Positions 46,834 to 55,307 of a stretch of DNA of 64,000 nt are shown one piece after another. Position numbers and translations under genes: made by a program. The notes beneath the pieces were generated by a model. It did not search any database, was not told the origin of the DNA, and saw only the letters and a program-made list of their open reading frames with translations. Numbering within the stretch: the first letter of the stretch is position 1; each line of letters opens with the position of its first letter. Origin of the DNA: Paludibacteraceae bacterium (GTDB lineage Bacteria; Bacteroidota; Bacteroidia; Bacteroidales; Paludibacteraceae); NCBI GenBank assembly GCA_024399655.1, contig JAKSNP010000008.1:41461-105460 (forward strand). The letters run 5' to 3'.

Positions 46834-46871
46834 TCATTAATCACTCAGCATTAATCACTAATCTTTCACCC

Positions 46872-47801
46872 ATGCGTAAATCTTCTTATCTTTTCCTCTT
46901 GCCCTTCTTCCTCCTCACTTCCTGTGCCGACCCCGATACCACCGATCTTGATGTAGCCGGACTCTTCTCCGGGCAGTCCGAACGGACCAATGTCCGCTTC
47001 ACACAATCCATGGCCTACAACGACTCGGTCGGCTATCCCGTTATCGCTGCTTCCGATGAAACCTATCGTGTCTTCGTTTGCACCGATACGCATATTTCCG
47101 ACTGTCGCGACAATCTTGAATACTTTATCTCCGCCTATCGTCAGGCCCTGGATTGCCCTTTGGCTCTCCATCTCGGCGACCATATCGACGCCCAAACCCA
47201 CTGGGATTTTATGGATGCGGCATTCACCGATATACCCGCCAATCCCCTTAAACACGACACCTGTCTGCATTTGGTCGGGAATCACGACCTCTATTTCGGC
47301 CAATGGACCACTTATCGTTCGCTTTACCGCACCGGCACCTATTATGCTGTTGTCCAAACGCCTTCCGGTGCGCAGGACCTTTTCATCGTCCTCGATTCGG
47401 GTGAGGGCTCGCTCGGCAGCCTTCAACTCGCCTGGCTGAGGCAGTTGCTTGATTGGGCCGACAATCAGCCTTTCCGCCATCGCATCGTCTGCACCCATAC
47501 GCATCTTTTCAAACCCGATGCTTCTCAGGGACATACATCCAATTTTGAATTGGAGGAGACTTACGAACTGATGTCGCTTTTTACTCGTCATCAAATCGAA
47601 CTTTTCCTTTCGGGACATGATCATTCTCGCGAAGTTTACAATCTCAACGGAGTCACCTATATCGTTCTTGATGCTTTGGAGCAGAAAGGCAATCCGGCTT
47701 TCTATCTCGAGCTCACCCTTGCGCCCGTTGCCTCCTCTTCCGTCTCGTCTTCGTTGGCTTATTCCTTCGTCTCCGTTCCGGATTCCGTCTCCTCCCACTG
47801 A
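46872..47801 (+). CDS. Calcineurin-like metallophosphoesterase lipoprotein
   Basis: 309 residues from the ATG at 46872, chosen because it gives a signal peptide ending in the lipobox LLTSC; the frame itself is open 40 codons further upstream, inside the barrel gene. All metal-binding blocks are present: FVCTDTHISD, LALHLGDHIDAQ, LVGNHDLYF, IVCTHTHLF and LFLSGHDHSRE. The protein should be a phosphodiesterase or phosphatase facing the periplasm or the surface; the substrate is unknown. It lies 38 bases after the barrel gene, probably in the same operon. Confidence 0.9.
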   Translation: MRKSSYLFLLPFFLLTSCADPDTTDLDVAGLFSGQSERTNVRFTQSMAYNDSVGYPVIAASDETYRVFVCTDTHISDCRDNLEYFISAYRQALDCPLALHLGDHIDAQTHWDFMDAAFTDIPANPLKHDTCLHLVGNHDLYFGQWTTYRSLYRTGTYYAVVQTPSGAQDLFIVLDSGEGSLGSLQLAWLRQLLDWADNQPFRHRIVCTHTHLFKPDASQGHTSNFELEETYELMSLFTRHQIELFLSGHDHSREVYNLNGVTYIVLDALEQKGNPAFYLELTLAPVASSSVSSSLAYSFVSVPDSVSSH

Positions 47802-47808
47802 TCATAAT

Positions 47809-47980
47809 GCCGCTCCGCTGCTCATCATTTGCAGCTTGCTGCATGCTCCGTTGCCCATCATTCGGCTCTGCCGACAATAATTTGACGTCAGTCAACAATA
47901 ATTTCCGCTTGCGGAACAATCATTGCCGCCCCGCGGCATTATCCCGCTGCACAGCCTCTGCGTAATAATCGTTCGAGATT
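47809..47980. repeat. Array of short perfect hairpins (intergenic repeat family, copy 1)
   Basis: Five perfect hairpins follow each other, separated by A/T-rich spacers such as AATAAT or ATCATT. They are TGCAGC/GCTGCA (47830-47843), TCGGC/GCCGA (47862-47874), TTGAC/GTCAA (47882-47895), TTCCGC/GCGGAA (47903-47916) and TGCCGC/GCGGCA (47924-47938). Related copies lie near 52.5 kb and 55.0 kb, with fragments at 59.0 kb. Confidence 0.8.
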
Positions 47981-48012
47981 TATCGAGATAAGTAATAATA
48001 CATCCGTTTGTA

Positions 48013-51000
48013 ATGAAAAAACTCTTCGCTTTTTTCTGTTTGGCTTTCTTCGCTTTCTATTTGAGCGCGTCCTCCCCATCGGACTATTTGCCGCTGCCGC
48101 TCTGCCGACAAAGCTTGCCTGCTTTGCTCGAACATACGCACGATTCACTGCCTTTCTCACTCAGTAATGACGCGCCGAAATTCAATCGTTCAAAACTGCC
48201 TTCATATCCGGCTATCGACACCATCGAAATTGAAGCCTCCTACTATGGCTACAACAGAATTACAGACGGCACACCCTATTTCGACGTCTACGCACAAAAT
48301 GCCGATAGGTCCTTCATGTTCGAGGCTTATGTCGCCACTTCCACTTTCAATGGCAACTTCTTTCTTAACGATATCATAGCCGACATGTTGCGCATCAAAG
48401 GGAAGGAAAGGGATATCACGGATTTTTCATGTGTGCTTGTCGACGACGGAAAAAACTATTCCATCGATCTTTATATTACAGCCAGTGACCGCCATTGCTA
48501 TCATTCCTTTTTCTCTTACACCGCGCCAATTGCCATCGACACCGTCAATCTGGTTGTCTACAACTCAATTCTTACCAGATATTCTGATGGCTTCGCCGTC
48601 TCATGTAATGACGAATCGCTTCCTCTCAATGCGGTCTTCACCATCGCCTCTACTTCTCTCAATGGTTCCTATCACATCAATAATCTCTATAATTTGGAAC
48701 CACTTTCTTCCTTATTCTACAATCATACTTTTTATCAAATTTGGGATTTCGACGCTACTATGGTCTATTCTGGACCTGAGTTCATTTTTGACGCCTATGT
48801 TCTTATATCTGGTTCGCATTGTTTGCATGTTTCCATGATCTTCCAACTTCCCGTTCCTGTCGATACTATTGATGTCTATCTGCCGCAATCTGATATCACA
48901 ACATATCTCAACGCCTTCACCGTTGTCGGGGAAAGTGATGACCATCTCTCTAACGCTTCTCTTACTGTCTATACGGATGATACCAACGGTTCTTTTTCTT
49001 ACAACGATTTCTGTATCGATACGAATTTCACCTATCTCAATTATAACGGACAACGCATCGACGCAGTCGACTTCTACGCCGATATGATTACTGATGGACC
49101 CGAATTCACTTGCGATGCTTATATCCTCAGCAGGGATGCCCATTGCTATCACACCGTCCTTTCCTATATACTGCCTTCCGATTTCGACACCATTCAGATG
49201 CCTGTCCTTTTGGCTGACGGCGAATTCGACAACTTCCATTTCATTATCTCTGGCAACAATAGCCAACAGAATTTCGACGTTCAATTATATCTGCGACAGC
49301 CTCCTCTAAACGGTACCTACACCTATAGCGACCTCTTTACTGTCGGTACCCAAAATTCGTTCATCCACCACAACGATTCTAACATCGCTATTGTCGGATT
49401 AAATGCCTCCCTTACGCTCTATCCTAATAGCTTCTTGTTCGATGCGTATATCCTCGCTAAAAACCGACATTGCTATCATGCCGTTTTCGAGAGAAGAGCC
49501 GATACTACACAAGTCACTTTTGATAATGCCGAATACAGCTTCGATCGTGAACAACATATATATAAGGTCTACGCTTTCTCTGGACAAAATCAATTAACAA
49601 TCCAATTCCTTACCGATTCCTTCCCCGGCGTCTACAATCTCGACAATATGAATTCCGTTTCTTTCAAATACAACGGCGAAACGATGGATCGTAAACCTTA
49701 TAATGACAACGTGGTTCCTATCACAAGTTGCCTGGCATCTGTCACCGTCGGACCTGGATGTGAATTCGCAGTGGACGCTATCCTACAATGCTCTCCTTTC
49801 CGCTTCTTCCATATCAACGCTTTCTTTAATCTGCCTCCTGTCAAAGATACGGTCGAGGTCGTTATCAATAATGCTGAATTCAAACAATCTGACGAAACCT
49901 TTTCCATCGAAGGCAACGATAGCGTGATGGGGTACTTTGCCAGATGCATCTTGTCGGGGAGACCTGATCATCGCAACTACACCTTTCACGACCTCACTTC
50001 TGTAAATTACAAATCTTCCGTTATTTCCAACTCTTCATCTCTTTACTCTATTTCTTGCCTTTTCCTTGATTTCCACGGAAATCTCATCACAAACGGATCT
50101 GACATCTCCTTCGATACTTACGCCCTCGCTTCTGATTCCGTCTGCTACCATATCACCTTCTCCTACAATCCTCCTCAGCCCAACGACACCATACAAATAA
50201 CACTTGTAAGTAGCGAACTCACAACTTACGACGACCACTGTATCCTTAAGGGCTATACCCAAAATCCTCGCGATTATATTACGCTCTTACTGCTCCGGCC
50301 TGCCGGAAACGATACACTCGATTTCTATGATGTTTGCTCTGATAACAACTCAACCATTAAGTTTACCAATTATAAATATATCAAAGATTTCAACGCCATC
50401 ATGACCTATGATGACTTCGGATATTCGGTCGATGCATATATTCTCGCTTCTGACTCCATTTGCTACCATGTCTTTTTCTGCAAACAGAGCGACTCAATCG
50501 ACATCGATTTTTACGATGTCACCGTACAACCGCGATTCATGGCTACAGAATTTATCGATCTCTTCGGTGAAAATGAAGACTACAATTTCGCTTTCTCCTT
50601 CTTCAACAACTCTTTTGACGTGATTAAAGTTGGTTCCTATGATTTAGCTTCTGTCAACGATGTTTATATGAATGAAATAAGCACTCATAAGCATATCGTC
50701 CCTTTGGATTTCAAAGCTGATGTTTATGCCGATGAGGGAGATGGACTCTTCGTCGATGCCTTTATTAAAGCACAGAACCTCCAGACCTATCATCTGCGTA
50801 TCTTCTATTCCATACCGCAGGCGGTCGACACCGTCTACGTCTTGGCCGACAATGCGCAACTCAAGATCAATGACACCTGCTTCACCGTCTCCGGACTCGA
50901 CAGAAACATCAATATCAGCGCTTTGCTCGTTGTCAATTACAACTATATAAATTCCAATTTCAATTTCCAGAATCTCAACATCGAATCGAAACGCGGATAC

Positions 51001-51894
51001 GTCAATATCGAGGGCGACAATTTCGCAATTCGCAACTTCCATGGCAATATGATTAAGTGCGACAGCTATTTCTCTTTCGATACTTATATCCTCGCCGACA
51101 ATGCCGTCTGCTACCATGTCCTCTTCTCCTACAATCCTCCTGCTGCCAACGACACTATCGATGTCGATTCCTACAACGCTTTCTTTATCAACCGTAGCAA
51201 CTCTTGTCTGGTCACGGGATCCAATAGGGATTCTTCTGTCTCTGTGCAACTGATGTTCAACCGTCCTGCTGGCTCCTGCACCCTTTCGCCGGCTGAGCTC
51301 TCTGTCAACTCTTCTGATAATTTCATCGTCGTCAATCAGAAGAAAATGGGAATCTGCAACCTTACTGCCGGCATGTCTCTCGCCGATAACGGATTCGCCT
51401 TCGATGCCTATATCCTCGCTTCCGACACCACTTGCTATCATTTCTTCACCAACCGTACTTTCCAATGGCGGGAACTCCTATTCGATAGTGTTTGCGTGCA
51501 CGAGCTTGATGATAATGAGACCTGGGCTTTCGTAGGCTGCTCCGATTCCTGCATGATGGAAATCATCGTTGACTGCGACACTCTCTCCACTCGTTCTTTG
51601 GGCATTGACAACTTCAGCGATGCCATGCTCCTCATCAACGGTGTGGATCATCAAATCAGCGATTTCAAGGCAGAACTCGTCTACGATACCGAGGATGATT
51701 GGAAGATGGAAGCGCTTCTGCTCACTAATGAGATGGTTATTTATCGTGCGCTTCTCCGCTTTTGCAGGGAGCCTGCGGGTTCCGAAGTGTTATCGGGAGA
51801 AGGGGAGGTGATTGAGAAGTTCCTCCGTGACGGTCAATTAATCATTCGTCGTCAGGGGCATGAATATACAGTTCACGGTCAACGTCTCCGCTAA
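48013..51894 (+). CDS. Large exported protein with 11 repeats of an unrecognised family
   Basis: 1,293 residues. The signal peptide (MKKLFAFFCLAFFAFYLSAS) is followed by about 11 repeats of 100-120 residues. Each begins near D-T-[IV] followed by a beta-strand, has a middle L-x-G-x-Y/F-x-x-x-D-L and ends with the strongest mark, F-D-A-Y-I-L-A-S-D-x-x-C-Y-H-x-x-F-S-Y. Most repeats have a single Cys, placed just before the Tyr-His. The C-terminal 22 residues follow the pattern KF-x3-G-x-L-x3-R, then GH-x-[YF]TV-x-GQ, shared with the two large proteins at 55-63 kb. I do not recognise the repeat family. It is probably a surface protein exported with the T9SS. Confidence 0.8.
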   Translation: MKKLFAFFCLAFFAFYLSASSPSDYLPLPLCRQSLPALLEHTHDSLPFSLSNDAPKFNRSKLPSYPAIDTIEIEASYYGYNRITDGTPYFDVYAQNADRSFMFEAYVATSTFNGNFFLNDIIADMLRIKGKERDITDFSCVLVDDGKNYSIDLYITASDRHCYHSFFSYTAPIAIDTVNLVVYNSILTRYSDGFAVSCNDESLPLNAVFTIASTSLNGSYHINNLYNLEPLSSLFYNHTFYQIWDFDATMVYSGPEFIFDAYVLISGSHCLHVSMIFQLPVPVDTIDVYLPQSDITTYLNAFTVVGESDDHLSNASLTVYTDDTNGSFSYNDFCIDTNFTYLNYNGQRIDAVDFYADMITDGPEFTCDAYILSRDAHCYHTVLSYILPSDFDTIQMPVLLADGEFDNFHFIISGNNSQQNFDVQLYLRQPPLNGTYTYSDLFTVGTQNSFIHHNDSNIAIVGLNASLTLYPNSFLFDAYILAKNRHCYHAVFERRADTTQVTFDNAEYSFDREQHIYKVYAFSGQNQLTIQFLTDSFPGVYNLDNMNSVSFKYNGETMDRKPYNDNVVPITSCLASVTVGPGCEFAVDAILQCSPFRFFHINAFFNLPPVKDTVEVVINNAEFKQSDETFSIEGNDSVMGYFARCILSGRPDHRNYTFHDLTSVNYKSSVISNSSSLYSISCLFLDFHGNLITNGSDISFDTYALASDSVCYHITFSYNPPQPNDTIQITLVSSELTTYDDHCILKGYTQNPRDYITLLLLRPAGNDTLDFYDVCSDNNSTIKFTNYKYIKDFNAIMTYDDFGYSVDAYILASDSICYHVFFCKQSDSIDIDFYDVTVQPRFMATEFIDLFGENEDYNFAFSFFNNSFDVIKVGSYDLASVNDVYMNEISTHKHIVPLDFKADVYADEGDGLFVDAFIKAQNLQTYHLRIFYSIPQAVDTVYVLADNAQLKINDTCFTVSGLDRNINISALLVVNYNYINSNFNFQNLNIESKRGYVNIEGDNFAIRNFHGNMIKCDSYFSFDTYILADNAVCYHVLFSYNPPAANDTIDVDSYNAFFINRSNSCLVTGSNRDSSVSVQLMFNRPAGSCTLSPAELSVNSSDNFIVVNQKKMGICNLTAGMSLADNGFAFDAYILASDTTCYHFFTNRTFQWRELLFDSVCVHELDDNETWAFVGCSDSCMMEIIVDCDTLSTRSLGIDNFSDAMLLINGVDHQISDFKAELVYDTEDDWKMEALLLTNEMVIYRALLRFCREPAGSEVLSGEGEVIEKFLRDGQLIIRRQGHEYTVHGQRLR

Positions 51895-52054
51895 TTTTAA
51901 TTCCATATCGCCGCCAATGAAGAAAATATTTTTCTATTCCTCCTCCTTCCGCCTAACGCCAATCAATAAATCAATAAGTCAATAATTCAATTAGGCCCAC
52001 TTTGTTTTAATCAGTTATAATAATTACTCTCCATTCTCAATCATCCACTCATTT

Positions 52055-52480
52055 ATGCTTTCATTCCTTTCTCTCGGTAGTAACCAGGGTGACCGCCAAG
52101 CCAACATAGCTCATGCCTGTGAGTTGATTGAGGCCCGTTGTGGACGTATCCTCCGTCGTTCTTCCGATTTCTTCAGCGCTCCTTGGGGGTATCAGTCCGT
52201 TCACGAATACCTCAATATTTGTTTGGCGATTGATACGTCGCTTTCGCCGCTTGATCTCTTGCATGTCACTCAGCAGATTGAGCGTGAGTTGGGCCGTACG
52301 GTCAAAGGGGTGTATCAGGATCGTCCGATTGATATCGATATCTTGTTGTACGAAGGGGTGGAGTGCTCAGGTTCTGAATTGACTATACCTCATCCTCACA
52401 TGTTGGAGCGTGATTTTGTCCTCGTCCCGCTCCGTGAGATCCTGCTCCCCTCCGATCCTTTTCTTCCCCTTCCACTCTAA
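52055..52480 (+). CDS. folK: 2-amino-4-hydroxy-6-hydroxymethyldihydropteridine pyrophosphokinase
   Basis: 141 residues, slightly short but complete. It transfers pyrophosphate from ATP to hydroxymethyldihydropterin in folate synthesis. Signatures: SFLSLGSNQGDRQANIAHAC, SAPWGYQSVHEYLNICLAI, IERELGRTVKGVYQDRPIDI (Mg2+-binding aspartates in DIDILLYEG), and IPHPHMLERDFVLVPL. A gap of 160 bases separates it from the preceding giant gene, without a clear terminator or promoter. comEC follows after one copy of the hairpin repeat. Confidence 0.96.
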   Translation: MLSFLSLGSNQGDRQANIAHACELIEARCGRILRRSSDFFSAPWGYQSVHEYLNICLAIDTSLSPLDLLHVTQQIERELGRTVKGVYQDRPIDIDILLYEGVECSGSELTIPHPHMLERDFVLVPLREILLPSDPFLPLPL

Positions 52481-52496
52481 ATCATCACTAACCGAT

Positions 52497-52572
52497 TGTT
52501 CATAATTTGACGTCAGCCAACAATAATGCTACTCTGTCGCCCATAATGCTGCCTCAGGCTGCCACTCCTCCT
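52497..52572. repeat. Hairpin repeat family, copy 2
   Basis: ATAATTTGACGTCAG and CAACAATAAT recur here as at 47.88 kb, with one substitution (GCCAA for GTCAA). A GCTGCCTCAGGCTGCC unit with GCC/GGC pairing follows. It fills the gap between folK and comEC. Confidence 0.7.
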
Positions 52573-52574
52573 TT

Positions 52575-54191
52575 ATGTTTCGTTTTTTTCGCTCCCATCC
52601 GTTTGTCTTTCTCCTTCTGCCGTTGGTAGCGGTCATTTTGTTGGCTTACTATACCTCCTGGCCGGTCAATCTTCTCCGTGATACCGAAGTCGATTTGTCC
52701 GACACTTTGCCTCATTATTATCCGGTAGTGATCACTTCGTCTCCTGTCGCATGTGCTCACACGGTGCGTTATCAGGCGCTTGTCTCCCTTCCCTCTGCCG
52801 ATAAAAAATCACAAAACGTGCATCGTGCATCATGCATCGTGCATTCATCTCAGTCATTCAATATTTCATTTTCAGTCTATCTCTATTTCGCCCTTCCTGA
52901 TTCCTCGGTTTGTGATGTGTCGCCGGTTGCTTCGGATCAGTTTTCCTTGGGCGATTCGTTGCTTGTTTTCACTTCTTTCCGTCGTCCTGAGCCCTTGCCT
53001 GACTTTGATTATGGCACTTATCTCCGTCGTCAGCACATTGCCGCTACGGCATATGTCCCTCTTTCTTCCTGGATTCTCCTCTCGTCTCAGTCCATCAGTC
53101 AATCTGTTTCTCCGGGGGCTCCGATGCAAACCCTCGGTGTTCCCCGACAAACGGGGAAAACCAACTCACGGAAAGGGGCAATAAATAGCGCCTCGATTGG
53201 CAGAGCCAATCCACTTAGCGGAGTTTCTGCTGCAGTTATCGCACGTCTCCGTTCTCTCTCCCTCTCTTCCCCCACGCTCCTCGCCCTTACTCTCGGTTAT
53301 CGCGAGGACCTCGACCCTGCCACACAGCGTGCTTTTTCCGCCGCCGGAGCCATGCATATCCTGGCGGTCAGCGGACTGCATACGGGCATCCTGATGGGCC
53401 TTCTCATGGCTCTTTTCACGCTCTTCGGATTATGCCCGCCTCTCTATCATAATCGCCTCCATCGCCGCCTTATCGCTGCTGCGGTCATCCTCTGTCTCTG
53501 GTTTTATGCCGTGCTCACAGGTCTTTCCCCTTCCGTCGTACGCAGCGTTATCATGTGTACGGTCTATATGCTCGCGTATGCGTTCTATCGGCGCCCCTTC
53601 ACGTTCAATACCCTGGCTGCGGCTGCGTTTTTCATCCTGCTTTTCCGTCCTCTCGACCTTTTCTCCGTCTCGTTCCAACTCAGTTTCGCGGCCGTATTGT
53701 CCATTGTCCTTTTCTATCCTTTTTTCTTCCGGCTTCTCCCGCCTCCGATGCCCGACCGTTACGACCCGCCTGTCCGCCAGTTCGCACAGATTCTGGCTTA
53801 TTTCTACGGATGTATCATGGTCTCTTTGGCGGCTCAGATCGGCACAATGCCGTTCACTTTCTATTATTTCGGACAGTTCAGCAATTATTTTCTCCTCACC
53901 AATATAGTGGTTTTGCCGTTGGCTTTCTTGATCATGCTTTTCACGTTGTTGGTCCTCACGATAGGCTGGCTGCCCGGGGTGGGTGAGTTCTTGGCTTGTC
54001 CTTTGCGTTGGTTGGTCGACGGATTGGATGCTTATGTCTTCTGGATTGAATCTCTTCCGGGTTCTGTTTTCCGTTTGCCTTCCAGTTTGGAGCACAGCCT
54101 GCCGTTCTTTGGGGTGATGATGTTGGTTGTGGTGTCGTTGTTCCTTCTGTTCCGTCCGCTCTCCCGCCGTTCCACCCTCTCCTCCCTCTGA
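52575..54191 (+). CDS. comEC: ComEC/Rec2-type DNA uptake channel with repeat insertions
   Basis: 538 residues. The inner-membrane channel carries single-stranded DNA into the cell during transformation. Residues 1-190 form the N-terminal DUF4131-like part; residues from about 215 are the multi-helix Competence domain. AFSAAGAMHILAVSGLHTGI is the family hallmark, followed by LSPSVVRSVIMCTVYM and FQLSFAAVLSIVLFYPF. The C-terminal metallo-beta-lactamase domain of many ComEC proteins is absent. Two segments look like in-frame repeat insertions: residues about 74-92, encoded by GTGCATC-type repeats, and residues about 186-212, whose DNA forms hairpins at 53140-53158 and 53195-53211. Confidence 0.9.
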   Translation: MFRFFRSHPFVFLLLPLVAVILLAYYTSWPVNLLRDTEVDLSDTLPHYYPVVITSSPVACAHTVRYQALVSLPSADKKSQNVHRASCIVHSSQSFNISFSVYLYFALPDSSVCDVSPVASDQFSLGDSLLVFTSFRRPEPLPDFDYGTYLRRQHIAATAYVPLSSWILLSSQSISQSVSPGAPMQTLGVPRQTGKTNSRKGAINSASIGRANPLSGVSAAVIARLRSLSLSSPTLLALTLGYREDLDPATQRAFSAAGAMHILAVSGLHTGILMGLLMALFTLFGLCPPLYHNRLHRRLIAAAVILCLWFYAVLTGLSPSVVRSVIMCTVYMLAYAFYRRPFTFNTLAAAAFFILLFRPLDLFSVSFQLSFAAVLSIVLFYPFFFRLLPPPMPDRYDPPVRQFAQILAYFYGCIMVSLAAQIGTMPFTFYYFGQFSNYFLLTNIVVLPLAFLIMLFTLLVLTIGWLPGVGEFLACPLRWLVDGLDAYVFWIESLPGSVFRLPSSLEHSLPFFGVMMLVVVSLFLLFRPLSRRSTLSSL

Positions 54192-54669
54192 TACTCCAGC
54201 CCCTTTGTTTATGCGAGTGCAACGAGCCTGAACGTGCCAAACGTTCGTTTATAATAGCAAGAATAGAGTAGTGCCAAGCATGTTTATCCGATTCATGTTT
54301 ACGAATATTTGAAATTTATAGGAAATAACATACAAGTTTACCTTGCATGATCGACCGTCTTACTAATATACTAATAGGTATTACACATCTATTGGCTGTG
54401 AATTATTGAATCTGAAACAGGTTTGACATAACTCTTCATTTTTCGCCGATTAATGATTTTGTAACTGCTGCCGTCCTAAAAAAGGGTTTATAACGGGTTC
54501 GGAACGGGCTTTTGCAAGGGTGTGGCAAGTCCTTGTCAAACTCCATCTCCAATTCCCTTCCACCCTTATTCTCCTTCAACTTTTTTTTAAATACACATGG
54601 TTGATTCCACTATCAATTCTTAGAACTACACATTTAAATTCCTGCTATTGAGTAGGTCGGGAACTTCAA

Positions 54670-54698
54670 GGAATTTGCGGGAAATTCCCGCAAATTCC
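54670..54698. repeat. 29-bp perfect palindrome
   Basis: GGAATTTGCGGGAA, a single A, then its exact reverse complement TTCCCGCAAATTCC. The 14-bp arms with a one-base centre suit a protein-binding site better than an RNA hairpin. It lies about 440 bp upstream of the next promoter. Confidence 0.85.
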
Positions 54699-55009
54699 CG
54701 ACTTCCTTCTCTATGTATCGGCATTCATCTTAATCCATAAATACCTGTATTGCAGAAATTTATATCATTTGTATTTTCCTCTGCTTTTCATTCCGCGGAC
54801 ACTTTCAATTTGTCCGGCAAATTCACTTTCGGGAACTTCTTCCAACATTCGGTAATCTCTGTAGAGTGTATTTTATATTCAGGTCAACTGGTATATTATT
54901 GCCAATTTATAAAAAAGAATCTTCTTATCCCTTCTTAAACCTTCTTGTATCAAACATAATAAACAATTAACGTAAACGTTAAAATCAATAATCAATCAGT
55001 CAAATTGGC

Positions 55010-55090
55010 AACTCCGTTGTTCATCATTCGGCTCAGCCCGCAATATGATCTGTGTAACAATCAGTTGCCGCTGCGGCATGATGCATTATA
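55010..55090. repeat. Hairpin repeat family, copy 3
   Basis: CTCCGTTG, CATCATTCGGCTC and AACAATCA-TTGCCGC appear in the same order as in copy 1 (47.85-47.94 kb), including the TTGCCGC/GCGGCA hairpin. The intervening hairpins are replaced by other sequence. Confidence 0.7.
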
Positions 55091-55105
55091 AAAAATCCTT
55101 TTTTT

Positions 55106-55137
55106 TTTGTGGAATCGGATTTTTTTTCTTATCTTTG
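55106..55137 (+). promoter_or_regulatory. Promoter of the LRR/InlB-repeat giant gene
   Basis: TTTG (55106-55109), 20-bp spacer, TATCTTTG (55130-55137). The leader to the ATG at 55308 would be about 165 bases. Confidence 0.75.
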
Positions 55138-55307
55138 CACCCGATTTTGTCCATTAAGGACATTTGTTTATTTTTACGGGTGTTTTGATATTTGCTCGTT
55201 GGCTTGATTGGCCGCCCCTGCTCGGCCCGACTTCTTGCAAACGTTATTTCACCGGCAGTTTATGTTTAATGTATAATCGGGGCTTTCTTTTCACCCCCCT
55301 CTTCATT

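Larger units (their letters stand above)
54192..55105. other. Long intergenic region without a credible gene
   Basis: Over 900 AT-rich bases. A 62-codon frame at 54750-54938 has no start context or family resemblance. The region holds a 29-bp palindrome (54670-54698), a GGACA/TGTCC hairpin near 54795, hairpin-family copy 3 (55010-55090), and finally the promoter of the next giant gene. TTTATAATAGCAA near 54250 also occurs upstream of dnaK near 40715. Confidence 0.6.

Noticed and set aside
46752-46871. 40-codon N-terminal extension of the metallophosphoesterase
   Set aside because: It overlaps the barrel gene in another frame and would bury the lipoprotein signal peptide that begins at 46872.
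54750-54938. Possible small gene of 62 codons
   Set aside because: No promoter, no signal peptide or motif, AT-rich composition like the surrounding intergenic DNA.
55164-55307. 48-codon N-terminal extension of the LRR/InlB-repeat protein
   Set aside because: The residues are not signal-like, and a standard signal peptide starts at 55308.
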